Assembly: GCF_913064665.1 (NCBI RefSeq)
Contig: NZ_CAJYBT010000023.1
Span: 1 to 53,664, forward strand
Direction: 5' to 3'
Source of the DNA: an uncultured Thioclava sp.
GTDB taxonomy: Bacteria; Pseudomonadota; Alphaproteobacteria; Rhodobacterales; Rhodobacteraceae
DNA: 53,664 nt
Shown: piece after piece, positions 1 to 8,800 of the stretch
How the letters are laid out: every line of letters starts with the position of its first letter
Position numbering within the stretch: the stretch's first letter is position 1
Translations under genes and position numbers: made by a program
The notes under the pieces: model-generated
Seen by the model: the letters and a program-made list of their open reading frames with translations, nothing else
Told to the model about the DNA's origin: nothing
The model's database searches: none

Positions 1-27
1 GCCGCACGATTGGTCGAATTGACGCAG

Positions 28-50
28 CGCGCCCGTTTCGGGCGCGTTTT
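28..50 (+). terminator. Rho-independent terminator of an upstream gene
   Basis: Perfect 8-bp stem CGCGCCCG / CGGGCGCG closed by a TTT loop and followed by TTTT. It probably ends a plus-strand transcript whose gene lies left of the window, and it separates that gene from thrS. Confidence 0.75.
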
Positions 51-156
51 GCATGTGCGGCGCTTGACACCCCTGCCCCGGGCGCGCAAAACAGCCGCGA
101 AATATAGTCCCGCAACCGGGCGCTCCGTGGGCGCCAAACCGACGAGGAGGACAGAC

Positions 157-2106
157 ATGTCCCAAATCTCCCTCACCTTTCCCGATGGCTCGCAACGTTC
201 CTATGACAGCGGCGTCACGCCTGCTGAAGTGGCAGCGTCCATCGCGCCTTCGCTGGCCAAAAAGGCAATCTCGGCGCAGATGAACGGCGCGCATTGGGAT
301 CTGCAATGGCCGATCGCCGAAGACGCGAAAATCGCGATCAACACGCTGGCCGATGACGCCCCCGCGCTGGAACTGATCCGTCACGACCTCGCCCATATCA
401 TGGCGCGCGCTGTGCAAGAGCTATATCCCGGCGTGAAGGTCACGATTGGCCCGGTGCGCGATTACGGCTGGTTTTATGACTTCGACCGAGACGAGCCCTT
501 CACCCCCGAAGACCTTGGCGCGATCGAAAAAAAGATGCGCGATATCATCAATTCCCGCGAACCGGTCAAGACCGAGACCTGGAGCCGCAAGCACGCGATT
601 GACCATTATCTCGCCACCGACGAACCCTATAAGGTCGAGCTGATCAACCGCATCCCTGCGGGCGAAGACATTCGGATGTATTGGCATGGCCATTGGCAAG
701 ATCTGTGCCGTGGCCCGCACCTGCAACATACCGGCCAAGTGCCCGCGGATGCGTTCAAGCTGACCCATGTGGCGGGCGCCTATTGGCTGGGCGACAACAC
801 CCGCCCGATGCTGCAACGCATCTACGGCGTGGCGTTCAAATCCAAGAAAGACCTCGCCGCGCATATGACCATGCTGGAAGAGGCCGCCAAGCGCGACCAC
901 CGCAAGCTGGGCCGCGAAATGAACCTGTTCCACATGCAGGAAGAGGCACCGGGGCAGATCTTCTGGCACCCCAATGGCTGGTCGATCTACACCAGCCTGC
1001 AGGACTACATGCGCCGCAAACAGCGCGCCGATGGCTATGTCGAGGTGAACACGCCCCAAGTGGTAAACCGCAAGCTCTGGGAAGCCTCGGGGCATTGGGA
1101 AAACTATCAGGAAAACATGTTCATCGTTGAAGTGGACGAGGAACACGCGCGCGAAAAAACCGTCAACGCGCTGAAACCGATGAACTGCCCCTGCCATGTG
1201 CAGATCTTCAACGTCGGCACCAAAAGCTACCGCGATCTGCCACTGCGCATGGCCGAGTTCGGCTCGTGTAACCGCTACGAACCCTCGGGCGCGCTGCATG
1301 GCATCATGCGGGTGCGCGGCTTTACGCAAGATGATGCGCATATCTTCTGCACCGCAGAGCAGATCGAACCCGAAACCAAGAAATTCATCGAGTTTCTCGC
1401 CGGGATCTACGCCGATCTGGGCTTTGACAACTGGAAGGTCAAACTTTCGACCCGCCCCGAAAAGCGCATCGGGTCCGAGGAAAGCTGGGACTACGCCGAG
1501 GAAAGCCTTGGCAATGCTTGCCGCAAAGCGGGCTATGAGTTCGAAATTCAGGAAGGCGAAGGCGCGTTCTACGGGCCGAAGCTGGAATTCGTCCTCACCG
1601 ATGCTATCGGTCGCGACTGGCAGTGCGGCACGCTTCAGGTCGATCCGAACCTGCCCGAGCGGCTTGATGCCGATTATGTCGGCTCGGATGGCGAGCGTCA
1701 CCGCCCGATCATGCTGCACCGCGCTGTTTTGGGCTCTTTCGAGCGCTTCATCGGCATCTTGATCGAATCCCATGCCGGCAAGCTGCCGCTGTGGCTTGCG
1801 CCGCGTCAGGTTGTGGTGGCCGCGATTGTCTCGGATGCGGATGACTATGTGCGCGAAGTGACCGAGAAACTCATCGCCGCCGGCATTCGCGCCGAGGCCG
1901 ATACCCGCAACGAGAAAATCAACTACAAGGTGCGAGAACACAGCCTCGGCAAGGTGCCCTATATCTTCGCCATCGGCATGAAAGAGGTCGAGGAGCGCAC
2001 GGTTTCGGTGCGTCAACTTGGCGACACGCGCACCCGCATGGCCGCATTGGACGATATCGTGGCCGAGTTGAAATCCGAATCGACACCGCCCGACCTGCGC
2101 GGATAA
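157..2106 (+). CDS. thrS: Threonyl-tRNA synthetase
   Basis: Charges tRNA-Thr with threonine in the cytoplasm. The 649-residue protein has the usual order: an N-terminal TGS domain (about 1-60), the second editing domain with the HxxxH-like segment [11 protein letters not shown], then the class II catalytic core and the anticodon-binding domain. The MNCPCH segment at residues 342-347 carries the zinc-ligand cysteine of the family, and [12 protein letters not shown] is a class II core signature. The ATG at 157 follows a GAGGAGG ribosome-binding site with 6 nt spacing. An in-frame extension to position 10 is rejected because it crosses the upstream terminator and is not ThrRS-like. A TTGACA hexamer lies at 64-69, without a convincing -10 element. 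Confidence 0.97.
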   Translation: MSQISLTFPDGSQRSYDSGVTPAEVAASIAPSLAKKAISAQMNGAHWDLQWPIAEDAKIAINTLADDAPALELIRHDLAHIMARAVQELYPGVKVTIGPVRDYGWFYDFDRDEPFTPEDLGAIEKKMRDIINSREPVKTETWSRKHAIDHYLATDEPYKVELINRIPAGEDIRMYWHGHWQDLCRGPHLQHTGQVPADAFKLTHVAGAYWLGDNTRPMLQRIYGVAFKSKKDLAAHMTMLEEAAKRDHRKLGREMNLFHMQEEAPGQIFWHPNGWSIYTSLQDYMRRKQRADGYVEVNTPQVVNRKLWEASGHWENYQENMFIVEVDEEHAREKTVNALKPMNCPCHVQIFNVGTKSYRDLPLRMAEFGSCNRYEPSGALHGIMRVRGFTQDDAHIFCTAEQIEPETKKFIEFLAGIYADLGFDNWKVKLSTRPEKRIGSEESWDYAEESLGNACRKAGYEFEIQEGEGAFYGPKLEFVLTDAIGRDWQCGTLQVDPNLPERLDADYVGSDGERHRPIMLHRAVLGSFERFIGILIESHAGKLPLWLAPRQVVVAAIVSDADDYVREVTEKLIAAGIRAEADTRNEKINYKVREHSLGKVPYIFAIGMKEVEERTVSVRQLGDTRTRMAALDDIVAELKSESTPPDLRG

Positions 2107-2146
2107 TTGCCGTAAAATCAGTCGCTAGCGGGATTTTCACAGACCT

Positions 2147-2168
2147 GTGAGGGGGTTAGCCCCCTCAC
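2147..2168. terminator. Hairpin downstream of thrS
   Basis: Perfect 9-bp stem GTGAGGGGG / CCCCCTCAC with a TTAG loop, 40 bp after the thrS stop. There is no T-run directly after it, so it is a possible terminator or mRNA 3'-end stabiliser rather than a textbook intrinsic terminator. Confidence 0.5.
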
Positions 2169-2333
2169 GAATTGTCATTGCATTTTCGCATATCTGATCC
2201 AAAATTAGCCCTGCGTGTTTCGCAGACTTTCTACCGCTCTCTTCTCGATAAGGCAGCTGGAGACCCGAAAGACACTGGCTGCACGGTCCCGATGCAATTC
2301 CGCATCCGGGAAAGATTGAAGGAGAGTACGGTA

Positions 2334-2540
2334 ATGGCCACTGGCACCGTGAAATGGTTTAATTCCACCAAAGGCTACGGCTTCATCGCGCCCGATAACG
2401 GCGGCAAAGATGTGTTCGTGCATATCTCGGCGGTCGAACGTGCGGGGCTTCAGGGCCTCGACGACAACCAAAAAGTCGAGTTCGAACTGCAGTCGGGTCG
2501 TGATGGCCGCGACTCGGCCTCTGATCTGAAACTGCTCTGA
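2334..2540 (+). CDS. Cold-shock domain protein (CspA family)
   Basis: A 68-residue single-domain cold-shock protein that binds single-stranded RNA/DNA as a chaperone or antiterminator. Both nucleic-acid motifs are present: RNP1 (KGYGFI) and RNP2 (VFVHIS). The start [18 protein letters not shown] matches the family exactly. The ATG at 2334 is preceded by GAAGGAG (2318-2324). An open in-frame extension back to 2172 is not cold-shock-like and is more likely 5' leader; leaders of this length are common for csp mRNAs. The gene is monocistronic, with an intrinsic terminator 20 bp after its stop. Which csp paralogue it is cannot be told from sequence alone. Confidence 0.95.
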   Translation: MATGTVKWFNSTKGYGFIAPDNGGKDVFVHISAVERAGLQGLDDNQKVEFELQSGRDGRDSASDLKLL

Positions 2541-2560
2541 ACATCAGAGAGTTCTGATCA

Positions 2561-2590
2561 ACGGCCCGTGCTTCATGCGCGGGCCGTTTT
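2561..2590 (+). terminator. Intrinsic terminator of the cold-shock gene
   Basis: An 11-bp stem (ACGGCCCGTGC with GCGCGGGCCGT, one G-T pair) around a TTCAT loop, followed by TTTT. It sits between the convergent csp and arsC-like genes. Confidence 0.85.
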
Positions 2591-2598
2591 CATTTGCG

Positions 2599-2922
2599 CT
2601 ACAGCCACTGCGCCTGCACTGCGGGCGTCCAGCCCAGCGTCAGCTTTTCGCCCTCGCGGATCACCGGACGTTTCATCAGCGCGGGATGCGCGCCCAGAAG
2701 ATCGGTCACCGGGGCGGCACGTTCAGCCTCGGACAGCCCACGCCAAGTGGTCGAGGCACGGTTGACGATCTTGTCGCCGAAGGCCGCCTCAAACTCTGTG
2801 ATTTCCGAGACGTTCAGCGGGGCTGCGCGCACATCGCGAAACTCGGGCGCATGGCCTGCCGCCTCCAACGCTTTGCGAGCTTTGCGCACCGTGTCGCAGG
2901 TCGAAATTCCGTAAATAATCAT
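2599..2922 (-). CDS. ArsC/Spx-family thioredoxin-fold protein (YffB-like)
   Basis: A 107-residue protein of the arsenate reductase (ArsC)/Spx/YffB family. It begins MIIYGISTCDTVRKARKAL, the beta-alpha unit that places a single active-site cysteine (Cys9) before the helix, as in YffB (CDTIKKA). There is no CXXC. The C-terminal part has RPVIREGEKLTLGW, matching the RP(V/L) segment that carries a conserved family arginine. The true substrate of YffB-type members is not firmly known, so arsenate reductase activity should not be assumed. The ATG abuts the lolD stop codon without a gap (TAG-ATG), so it is probably translated with lolC-lolD. Confidence 0.85.
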   Translation of the reverse strand: MIIYGISTCDTVRKARKALEAAGHAPEFRDVRAAPLNVSEITEFEAAFGDKIVNRASTTWRGLSEAERAAPVTDLLGAHPALMKRPVIREGEKLTLGWTPAVQAQWL

Positions 2923-3603
2923 CTAACCCTCCGTCAGTGCGCCGCCATCCAGCCGCAAAACCCGGTCCATTTTCGCCGCCAGCGCCATGTTATGCGTCGC
3001 GATCAGTGCCGACAGCCCAGTCTCGCGCACCAGATCCATCAACACATCAAACACCGTGTCCGAGGTCGCCGGATCGAGATTGCCTGTGGGCTCATCGGCC
3101 AGCAACAGGCTTGGCCCATTGGCGAGCGCGCGACAAAACGCAACCCGCTGCTGCTCGCCGCCCGACAGTTCAGAGGGGCGGTGATCGGCGCGCGAGGTCA
3201 GCCCGACGCGCCCTAGCAAATCAGCCGCGCGTGCTTGCGCCTCCGCACGCGCAACGCCATTGGCGAGCTGCGGCAGAACGATGTTTTCCGTCGCCGAGAA
3301 TTCCGGCAGCAAATGGTGGAACTGATAAACAAAGCCCAGTTTCTCGCGCCGCGCCGCCGTGCGTTTGGCGTCGCGCGCTTGGCTGAGATCCTCGCCCTCC
3401 AGCACAACGCGCCCGCTATCAGGCGTATCGAGCAACCCGGCAATGTGCAGAAGCGTCGATTTCCCCGCCCCCGAGGGCGCGACCAGCGCCGTCACTTGAC
3501 CCTTGGGGATTGCCAAATTGACACCTTTGAGCACCGTAATCTCGTTCGGCTTGCCCCGATTATAGCACTTTTCCAACTTTTCCAGAACCAGCACATCACT
3601 CAT
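2923..3603 (-). CDS. lolD: Lipoprotein-releasing ABC transporter ATPase LolD
   Basis: Cytoplasmic ATPase of the LolCDE complex, which releases outer-membrane lipoproteins from the inner membrane to LolA. The 226-residue protein has Walker A as APSGAGKS (42-49; the usual first Gly is Ala), Q-loop YQFHHLLPEFSA (93-104), ABC signature LSGGEQQR (146-153) and Walker B LLLADE (166-171), followed by EPTGNLD, typical of the LolD/MacB class. Its ATG overlaps the lolC stop by 8 bp (ATGAGTGA), and the next gene starts directly after its stop, so lolC-lolD-arsC-like form one transcription unit. Confidence 0.95.
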   Translation of the reverse strand: MSDVLVLEKLEKCYNRGKPNEITVLKGVNLAIPKGQVTALVAPSGAGKSTLLHIAGLLDTPDSGRVVLEGEDLSQARDAKRTAARREKLGFVYQFHHLLPEFSATENIVLPQLANGVARAEAQARAADLLGRVGLTSRADHRPSELSGGEQQRVAFCRALANGPSLLLADEPTGNLDPATSDTVFDVLMDLVRETGLSALIATHNMALAAKMDRVLRLDGGALTEG

Positions 3604-4897
3604 AGCGTAACGCCTCCACCGGGTTCATGCGCGCGGCCCTGCGCGCGGGGAAAATCGTCACGACGAAGGATAGCGACAGCGACAGCGCCACCGCCTTGAC
3701 CACATCCCAAGGCTGCAATTTCGCGGGCAGATGATAGATCCCGCGGATCGAAGGGTCCCAAGCATCGCCGCCATTGAGCCAGTTCACGAAGCTCATCACA
3801 TGGTCAATATTATCCGCAAACAGCACTCCGATGGTCAGCCCTGCCAGCGTGCCAATCACCCCAATAAACGCGCCGCAGATAAAGAACACCCGCAGGATCG
3901 AACCCTGCGACAGCCCCATCGTGCGCAGGATGCCAATGTCACGGCCCTTGTTCTTGACCAGCATGATCAGCCCCGAGGTGATGTTCATTGAGGCAATCAG
4001 CACGAGGATCGACAGGATGATGAACATCACGTTGTCCTCGATGCCCAGCGCGCGCAGGAAGCTGCCCGAAGCATCTTTCCACGTCCACAGCAATGTGCCC
4101 CGCCCGCTGGCATCGCTGATCGCCGTGGCCCATTCATCAACGCGCTCGGGATCGGTGACATCGACGTCGATCTCATCGGCCCCGCCTTCGCGATTGAAAA
4201 AGCTCTGCGCCTCGGCAAAGGGCATATAAAGCCGTGTCTGATCAATGTCATAGCGCCCGGCTGAGAAGATATATTCGATCTTATAGGCATTCACCCGCGG
4301 GCTGGTGCCAAAGGGCGTTTTTGCCCCGTTGGGCGAGATCAGCTTGACCGTATCGCCCACCGTTACGCCCAGATCGCGGGCCATACCGATGCCCATCGCG
4401 ATGCCCTGATCGAAATCGTCGATATTGCCCTGCGCCTCATCGGAATGGGCGATGCGGGGGATGTTCTTGAGATCCGACAGCGCCAGCCCGTAGACATCGG
4501 CCACGTTGGAGCGATCGGCAAAGCTCACCATCGCCTGACCGCGCACTGCCGGGGCGGCAGTGACCACGCCGGGGATCGCCTTGATGCGCGTCGTGCGCTC
4601 GGCGTAATCGCGGATCAGCTTGGAATAGACGCCCGATCCCTCAACCACTTCCATCGGCGCGGAATAGACGGTGATTTGCGGGTTTGATCCGACAATCGTG
4701 CTGACGAATTCAGCGCGAAACCCGGCGCGCACGGCGAGCGTGGCGATCAGGGCCGCAACCCCCAAGGTGATGCCGATCAGGCTGATCCATGTCATTACCG
4801 ACACGCCGCCCTCGGCGCGCCGCGCGCGCAAGTAGCGCCACGCGATCATGAATTCGAAACGGGAAAACGGTGCAGTGCGTGCGGCCATAGGCTCCAT
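3596..4897 (-). CDS. lolC: Lipoprotein-releasing system permease LolC/LolE
   Basis: Inner-membrane permease partner of LolD. About 433 residues: a cytoplasmic N-terminus with the LolC/E signature FEFMIAWRYLRARR, a first membrane helix (MTWISLIGITLGVAALIATL), a large periplasmic domain, then three membrane helices in the FtsX-like C-terminal domain (including NVMFIILSILVLIASMNITSG), ending ARRAARMNPVEALRYE. Only one permease gene is present, as in many alphaproteobacteria where it would act as a homodimer; the name LolC rather than LolE is by convention. The start is uncertain: ATG at 4897 (MEPMAARTAP) or 4888, both with weak ribosome-binding sites. Confidence 0.93.
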   Translation of the reverse strand: MEPMAARTAPFSRFEFMIAWRYLRARRAEGGVSVMTWISLIGITLGVAALIATLAVRAGFRAEFVSTIVGSNPQITVYSAPMEVVEGSGVYSKLIRDYAERTTRIKAIPGVVTAAPAVRGQAMVSFADRSNVADVYGLALSDLKNIPRIAHSDEAQGNIDDFDQGIAMGIGMARDLGVTVGDTVKLISPNGAKTPFGTSPRVNAYKIEYIFSAGRYDIDQTRLYMPFAEAQSFFNREGGADEIDVDVTDPERVDEWATAISDASGRGTLLWTWKDASGSFLRALGIEDNVMFIILSILVLIASMNITSGLIMLVKNKGRDIGILRTMGLSQGSILRVFFICGAFIGVIGTLAGLTIGVLFADNIDHVMSFVNWLNGGDAWDPSIRGIYHLPAKLQPWDVVKAVALSLSLSFVVTIFPARRAARMNPVEALRYE

Positions 4898-5051
4898 CCA
4901 CTCAAATTCGGCGCAAGCTGGCCTGAGAGGGGGCAAAGGTCAAGGGTAGCCCAAACCTTACCCCCTGTTGCGCAATCAATTCTCGCCGGGTCGGCTGTGC
5001 GCAAGACGGACGGCGTCCAAAACCAGCCGCTCCCGAAACGCCCCGCAGCTT

Positions 5052-5609
5052 TCAGTAAAACCCAACCTCTTTCACATCAATCGCCGCCTCATAATTGCGC
5101 CCAAAGGCGACGATCGCGACCGATTTCAGGTCTTGGGGGCGTGGCGTCGTGCGCAATAATTTCCCCGATGCTTTGAACTGCGTGAAAGGCAGGCGAATTT
5201 CACGCCACTCCGCAGTGACATGAAACTGCCCTTGGTAATATTGCCAAGGCAGCACCGTGCCGCGGGTGCGCAGATGCACGAAATAATCCTGATCATTGCC
5301 GCGCACGATCAGACGCACGCCCACGGCATCGCTCGGGACCGCTTCGTCCAACTGATGGCGAATCTGAATGAAACCGCCGTTGTTTTGAGTGCTGACCGTG
5401 CCGCTGAGATGCGCATAGGCCTGCCCGCCGTCGGTTTTGAACACGACCTGCCCGCTTGAAACGCCCCCCATCACGGTATCGGCAAAGAAGCGCCAACGTG
5501 TCTGGGGGTGGTTATCAAAGGTTTCCAACATGCTATCGCCCGCTTGTGCCGCTACAGGCGCGCCAATCAAAGCCAGTATCAGCGCCACGCTCTTATACGG
5601 CACAGGCAA
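5052..5609 (-). CDS. Exported CIA30-domain protein
   Basis: A protein of about 185 residues with a signal peptide (KSVALILALIGAPVAAQA, cleavage likely before GDS), followed by one CIA30 domain of the type first described in a mitochondrial complex I assembly factor. Domain hallmarks are NHPQTRWRFFADTVMGGVSSG and the carbohydrate-binding-like beta pattern ending GKLLRTTPRPQDLKSVAIVAFG. Bacterial exported members have no settled function; the fold resembles carbohydrate-binding modules. There is no ATG at the expected place. The most likely start is TTG at 5609, or GTG at 5603, both downstream of an AAGGAGG, so the first residues are uncertain. A nearby complex I-related gene (NDUFS4-like, 34 kb) is probably coincidental. 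Confidence 0.8.
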   Translation of the reverse strand: MPVPYKSVALILALIGAPVAAQAGDSMLETFDNHPQTRWRFFADTVMGGVSSGQVVFKTDGGQAYAHLSGTVSTQNNGGFIQIRHQLDEAVPSDAVGVRLIVRGNDQDYFVHLRTRGTVLPWQYYQGQFHVTAEWREIRLPFTQFKASGKLLRTTPRPQDLKSVAIVAFGRNYEAAIDVKEVGFY

Positions 5610-5699
5610 TCTCCAAGTGATTTCCTCCTTTGATATGGGGAGGCGACGCTGGAAAGAAAGGGCCAAACCTTGCGCCCAAAATGCGTGCCACCCCACCGG

Positions 5700-5963
5700 T
5701 TACAGCGATGCAGCCGGAGGGCGCAGAGCGCCGCGACGCATAGAATTGCCCCCCGAAATGATGCGATTGATCAACAGCGCTGCCGCGATGTGCATATCGC
5801 GGTCGCACTCGGGGCCAAAGGCATTCTCATGGGTTTGCGCCGCATCGCTCAGAATGCCGATGATTTCAGTTTCGGGCAGGATTTTCGCGTCGTTGAGCGC
5901 AAGCAACAACGCCTCGCAAATCGAAAGTGCCGCTTGTCCGGCATAGATATCTTGGTCTTGCAT
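5700..5963 (-). CDS. Small protein of unknown function
   Basis: An 87-residue acidic, mostly helical protein starting MQDQDIYAGQAALSICEALLLALNDAKILPETEIIGILSDAAQ. It has no membrane segment or known motif. The layout (two helices, then a Cys/Asp-rich turn THENAFGPECDRDMHIAAALLINRII) resembles short conserved proteins I associate with Rhodobacterales, but I cannot name the family. AGGAAAGG lies upstream of the ATG. It is transcribed divergently from the Crp/Fnr regulator gene, sharing a 155-bp upstream region with two dyads. Confidence 0.7.
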   Translation of the reverse strand: MQDQDIYAGQAALSICEALLLALNDAKILPETEIIGILSDAAQTHENAFGPECDRDMHIAAALLINRIISGGNSMRRGALRPPAASL

Positions 5964-6049
5964 CGCGCGGGGCCTTTCCTGGCTATCGCGTCGGCACAGG
6001 GCTTTGCGCGGCGCATGGCGCAGAGTCTCAACAAACCTGCTACACTGTG

Positions 6050-6081
6050 CTGATTGAGATCAGTCATCGGCACAATTGCCG
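6050..6081 (+). promoter_or_regulatory. Twin 5-4-5 dyads upstream of the Crp/Fnr gene
   Basis: Two perfect inverted repeats of identical geometry: CTGAT-TGAG-ATCAG at 6050-6063 and CGGCA-CAAT-TGCCG at 6068-6081, with centres 18 bp apart. The 5-4-5 geometry is that of Crp/Fnr-family operators; the first differs from the FNR consensus TTGAT-N4-ATCAA only at the two outer bases. If TAGACG (6085-6090) is the -10, the first dyad is centred near -40.5 and the second overlaps the core promoter. Confidence 0.5.
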
Positions 6082-6118
6082 TGCTAGACGTTCGGCTGAC
6101 TCTGAGAGGGATGCCCCA

Positions 6119-6844
6119 TTGACCGACTCACCTCTGAGCCGAAAACTTGCTACATTCGTTGCGCTATCGGACACCGAGTTGGCGGTCTTGGACAGTTTGC
6201 ACAAACGCCGCCGCATCTTTGTCGCTGGGCGCGATCTGGTGCTGCAGGGGCAGACCGAACAGGCGGCCTATATCCTGTGCTCGGGCTGGGCCTGTTCGTA
6301 TAAGCTGCTTCAGGATGGGCAAAGACAGATCGTCGATTTCCAGATTCCGGGCGATTTTCTGGGCCTGCGCAGCGTGCTGCTGCATATCTCCGATCACAGC
6401 ATTGAACCCGTCACCGACATTGAGGTGACCGAAATTCTGGCCTCTGATCTGCTGGATGCGTTTGCGCACACGCCGCGTCTGGCCACGGCCGTGTTATGGG
6501 CCGCCTCGCGCGATGAGGCGATGGTGGTCGAGCATCTGGTGGATGTCGGGCGGCGCAACGCAGCCGAACGCATGGCGCATTTCCTGCTGGAACTCGGGGC
6601 CCGGCTGTCGCTTGTGGGGATGGGCGAAAAGGCCTCGTTCGCCTGTCCATTGACGCAATATCATCTGGCCGATGCGCTGGGGCTGAGTGCGGTGCATATC
6701 AACCGCGTGCTGCGACAATTGCGCGAAGCAGGCATGGTCACGTTTCGCGACGGGCGTGTCACCTTCGACAATTACGAAAAGGCCTGCGCCTTTACCCAGT
6801 TTGACCCGACCTATCTTGATCAACACGGACCGCTGCTCAAATAG
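6119..6844 (+). CDS. Crp/Fnr-family transcription regulator
   Basis: A cytoplasmic regulator of about 241 residues: an N-terminal cyclic-nucleotide-binding-like beta-barrel (about 20-140), a dimer helix (RLATAVLWAASRDEAMVVEHLVDVGRRNAAERMA is spread over this region) and a C-terminal winged helix-turn-helix (about 150-225). No N-terminal cysteine cluster is present, so it is not an oxygen-sensing FNR of the 4Fe-4S type. In the recognition helix (LSAVHINRVLRQL) the positions of FNR Glu209, Ser212 and Arg213 are Val, Asn and Arg, so its DNA target should differ from TTGAT. The only usable start is TTG at 6119, 8 nt after GAGAGGG. The signal sensed is unknown. Confidence 0.88.
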   Translation: MTDSPLSRKLATFVALSDTELAVLDSLHKRRRIFVAGRDLVLQGQTEQAAYILCSGWACSYKLLQDGQRQIVDFQIPGDFLGLRSVLLHISDHSIEPVTDIEVTEILASDLLDAFAHTPRLATAVLWAASRDEAMVVEHLVDVGRRNAAERMAHFLLELGARLSLVGMGEKASFACPLTQYHLADALGLSAVHINRVLRQLREAGMVTFRDGRVTFDNYEKACAFTQFDPTYLDQHGPLLK

Positions 6845-6934
6845 TGTAGCAAGGTCAATCGGTTGCAAGCGCCCGTTCAGGAAGGGTTCGAAAGCACGCG
6901 TCGTTACTGCGCCGCCAGCCTCAGCCCGCCAGAC

Positions 6935-7282
6935 TCAACTGACTGGGGTTTGCTGATGGCTCAGGCGCAGCCACGACCCGTCATCGCGCAGATAGGTCGA
7001 ACTGCACAGCGCCTCATAGATCGGCTCATCGCGGCGTTCGCCAGACACCCGATAGGCAAGCACGGCAATGTCATCTTTGCTGGAAAAGACCCGCTCGCTC
7101 ATCTCGATGCTGCGCCAACGCTGCGCCACCTCACCCTCACGCCAAAGCGCATCGCCTTGCAGGATTCCCGCAGGATAGGGAAAGACAAAAATGGCGTTCT
7201 TGGCGGTCATCTGACGCGCACCATCTGCGCCTTGAGTCCAAAACCGCTCTTCCATCTCCCAAAGGGTATCTTCGTCGCTCAT
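6935..7282 (-). CDS. SnoaL/DUF4440-like small protein
   Basis: A 115-residue protein with the pattern of the NTF2/DUF4440 fold: an N-terminal helix (LWEMEERFWTQGADGARQMTAKNAIFVFP) followed by curved beta strands ending YLRDDGSWLRLSHQQTPVS. Members are often annotated as SnoaL-like or ketosteroid-isomerase-like, but catalytic function is rarely known. The ATG at 7282 has AAGGA upstream. An open frame extends further upstream but overlaps the neighbouring gene and is not plausible. It runs in the same direction as the next upstream gene (7338-7751), 55 bp away, so the two may be co-transcribed. Confidence 0.7.
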   Translation of the reverse strand: MSDEDTLWEMEERFWTQGADGARQMTAKNAIFVFPYPAGILQGDALWREGEVAQRWRSIEMSERVFSSKDDIAVLAYRVSGERRDEPIYEALCSSTYLRDDGSWLRLSHQQTPVS

Positions 7283-7337
7283 CGCTTCGTCCTTACTATA
7301 AATGATGTCATGCCGGGCGGAATGGGCTGGCCCAATA

Positions 7338-7751
7338 TCACGCCCCGAAGGCGCGGAATGCAACATAGCAAAGCACCATGAGCGCGGCGAATATCCAATA
7401 GGATTGTTGGCGCCCAATAACGGGCAGCGAGCGCCCCGCAGGCATCGCGACCGATGCAATTCCAGCCGCCCCTTTGGGCAACAACGACACAAGCCGCGCG
7501 ACCGTATCGCCGCGCTCCGCCGCAGGAGAGGGCACGTCGGTAAAGCGCGACACAAGGGCGCCAAGACGCTGTCGCGCCGCAGCATTTGCCATCGCGCTAA
7601 GTTGCGAGGCTTCAAGCCAAGGATCGAGATCAAGCCGCGACAGCATCGACAAGACGGTCACCGCTTTGCCCTTGGCATCTGTGCCAATCGTAGCCCCCAG
7701 AAACGTATCAAAGGCGGGGTCTTGGCCAAGAGAAACATGGGACTGTGCCAT
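7338..7751 (-). CDS. Tail-anchored membrane protein of unknown function
   Basis: A 137-residue protein that I do not recognise. The soluble N-terminal part (about 1-110) includes GTDAKGKAVTVLSMLSRLDLDPW and an Ala-rich helix. One hydrophobic segment at the extreme C-terminus (YWIFAALMVLCYVAFRAFGA) would anchor it in the inner membrane with the bulk in the cytoplasm. The ATG at 7751 is preceded by GAGGA at 7 nt spacing, which favours it over an upstream start at 7835. It lies 200 bp after the end of the N-ATPase operon on the same strand, and the tandem repeat at 7918-7950 lies between. Confidence 0.6.
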   Translation of the reverse strand: MAQSHVSLGQDPAFDTFLGATIGTDAKGKAVTVLSMLSRLDLDPWLEASQLSAMANAAARQRLGALVSRFTDVPSPAAERGDTVARLVSLLPKGAAGIASVAMPAGRSLPVIGRQQSYWIFAALMVLCYVAFRAFGA

Positions 7752-7917
7752 CGTGAAATCCTCGCTGCGCGTGCCGAGCGCGTTCAAATAGCCGCAAAAG
7801 CGCGCGTCTTGGGCCGCGACAGATGCGCGTTCCAAGTTTCGGTCACGACCAGTTTAGCGCCAAATCAACGCGGCCATGCTGACACAGATCAGCACCGCTC
7901 GGCCGCTATCCGGTCTC

Positions 7918-7950
7918 TGGCCGGGCTTTGGCCGGGCTCTGACCGGGCCA
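7918..7950. repeat. Three tandem 11-bp GC-rich units after atpG
   Basis: TGGCCGGGCTT, TGGCCGGGCTC and TGACCGGGCCA follow one another directly, immediately past the atpG stop codon. The first two differ by one base; the third is more diverged. No protein-coding role is evident. It may be replication slippage or an mRNA 3'-end structure. Confidence 0.6.
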
Positions 7951-7951
7951 A

Positions 7952-8800
7952 TCAATCCGCCTCGCGCGAGATGGTGGCACCGGTGCCAAGTTCGATGATC
8001 TCGGCGGTGATCGCCTCTTGGCGGACCCGGCGCAACGTCGCCTGAAACGTCTCGAGTTCGCGCGCGATCTGACTGGCTGCCGAGGTCATCGCCTCCATCC
8101 GCGCCTCGTTTTCGGCGGCAAATGCGTGCAGTGCTGCCTTGCAGACCTGCGCATGCACATAATCCGCACCGAAACTGGCCAGCAGCGCCTCGGGCGGCAA
8201 TTGCGTCAGGGGGCGGGGGCCGGCGGGGGCGTGCAGGTCTGACAGATCAATCGGAAACAAGCTGCGCCGGGCGATCTCGGTGCGCCCCGCCTTCCAACGC
8301 GCATGGATCACGTCAAGATGCTCAAAATGCGCCCCGTCAAGCGCACGATAGATCGCCTGCGTAATCGCATCGGCCAGCTTTGGGATACCGGGCGAATGCG
8401 AGGGCATCGGCGCGCTCCAAAAGGGCTCAAGATCGCGCGACGCGGCAATCGAGAGACCGCGCGTTCCCACGACAAGCAACACAGAGCTCCCCAATTCGGC
8501 ACTTATGCTATCAAGCACGCGCTCGCTGAACGCCCCGGCAAAGCCCTGTTCGGCCAAAAACACCAAAAGCCCGGTGCGGCTGGTATCGGTTGGCGCGCGT
8601 GAAACCGGAGCGCCCCCATCAGCCGGCACAAGACGCGCCATCGCGGCGGAAATCGTGGCCGCGTAGCTGTCCACCGCCCCGAGTTGCGCACGCGCGCTGC
8701 GGGCGCGCGCTGCGGCAATGCCCTTCATCGCGTTCACCACCGCCCCGAGTTGACGCACCCCGTCAATGCGCGCGCTGACATCGGCGAGGCGTTCGGTCAT
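7952..8800 (-). CDS. atpG: N-ATPase gamma subunit
   Basis: Central rotor shaft of the F1 sector. At 282 residues it is close to normal gamma length. The N-terminal coiled-coil helix ([36 protein letters not shown]) and the C-terminal helix ([41 protein letters not shown]) are those that form the rotor coiled coil; the middle part is diverged from housekeeping gamma subunits. The ATG overlaps the atpA stop by 4 bp (ATGA). It is the last gene of the nine-gene operon. Confidence 0.92.
   Translation of the reverse strand: MTERLADVSARIDGVRQLGAVVNAMKGIAAARARSARAQLGAVDSYAATISAAMARLVPADGGAPVSRAPTDTSRTGLLVFLAEQGFAGAFSERVLDSISAELGSSVLLVVGTRGLSIAASRDLEPFWSAPMPSHSPGIPKLADAITQAIYRALDGAHFEHLDVIHARWKAGRTEIARRSLFPIDLSDLHAPAGPRPLTQLPPEALLASFGADYVHAQVCKAALHAFAAENEARMEAMTSAASQIARELETFQATLRRVRQEAITAEIIELGTGATISREAD

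Noticed and set aside
10-156. N-terminal extension of thrS to position 10
   Set aside because: It would run through an intrinsic terminator and adds 49 residues unlike ThrRS; a strong ribosome-binding site precedes the ATG at 157.
421-2016. Long open frame on the minus strand opposite thrS
   Set aside because: It mirrors thrS in a GC-rich genome and lacks any domain; the composition (Ala/His/Gly-rich) is that of antisense shadows.
6119-6844. Calling the Crp/Fnr protein an oxygen sensor FnrL
   Set aside because: No N-terminal cysteine cluster, and the recognition helix lacks the Glu-x-x-Ser-Arg of FNR.
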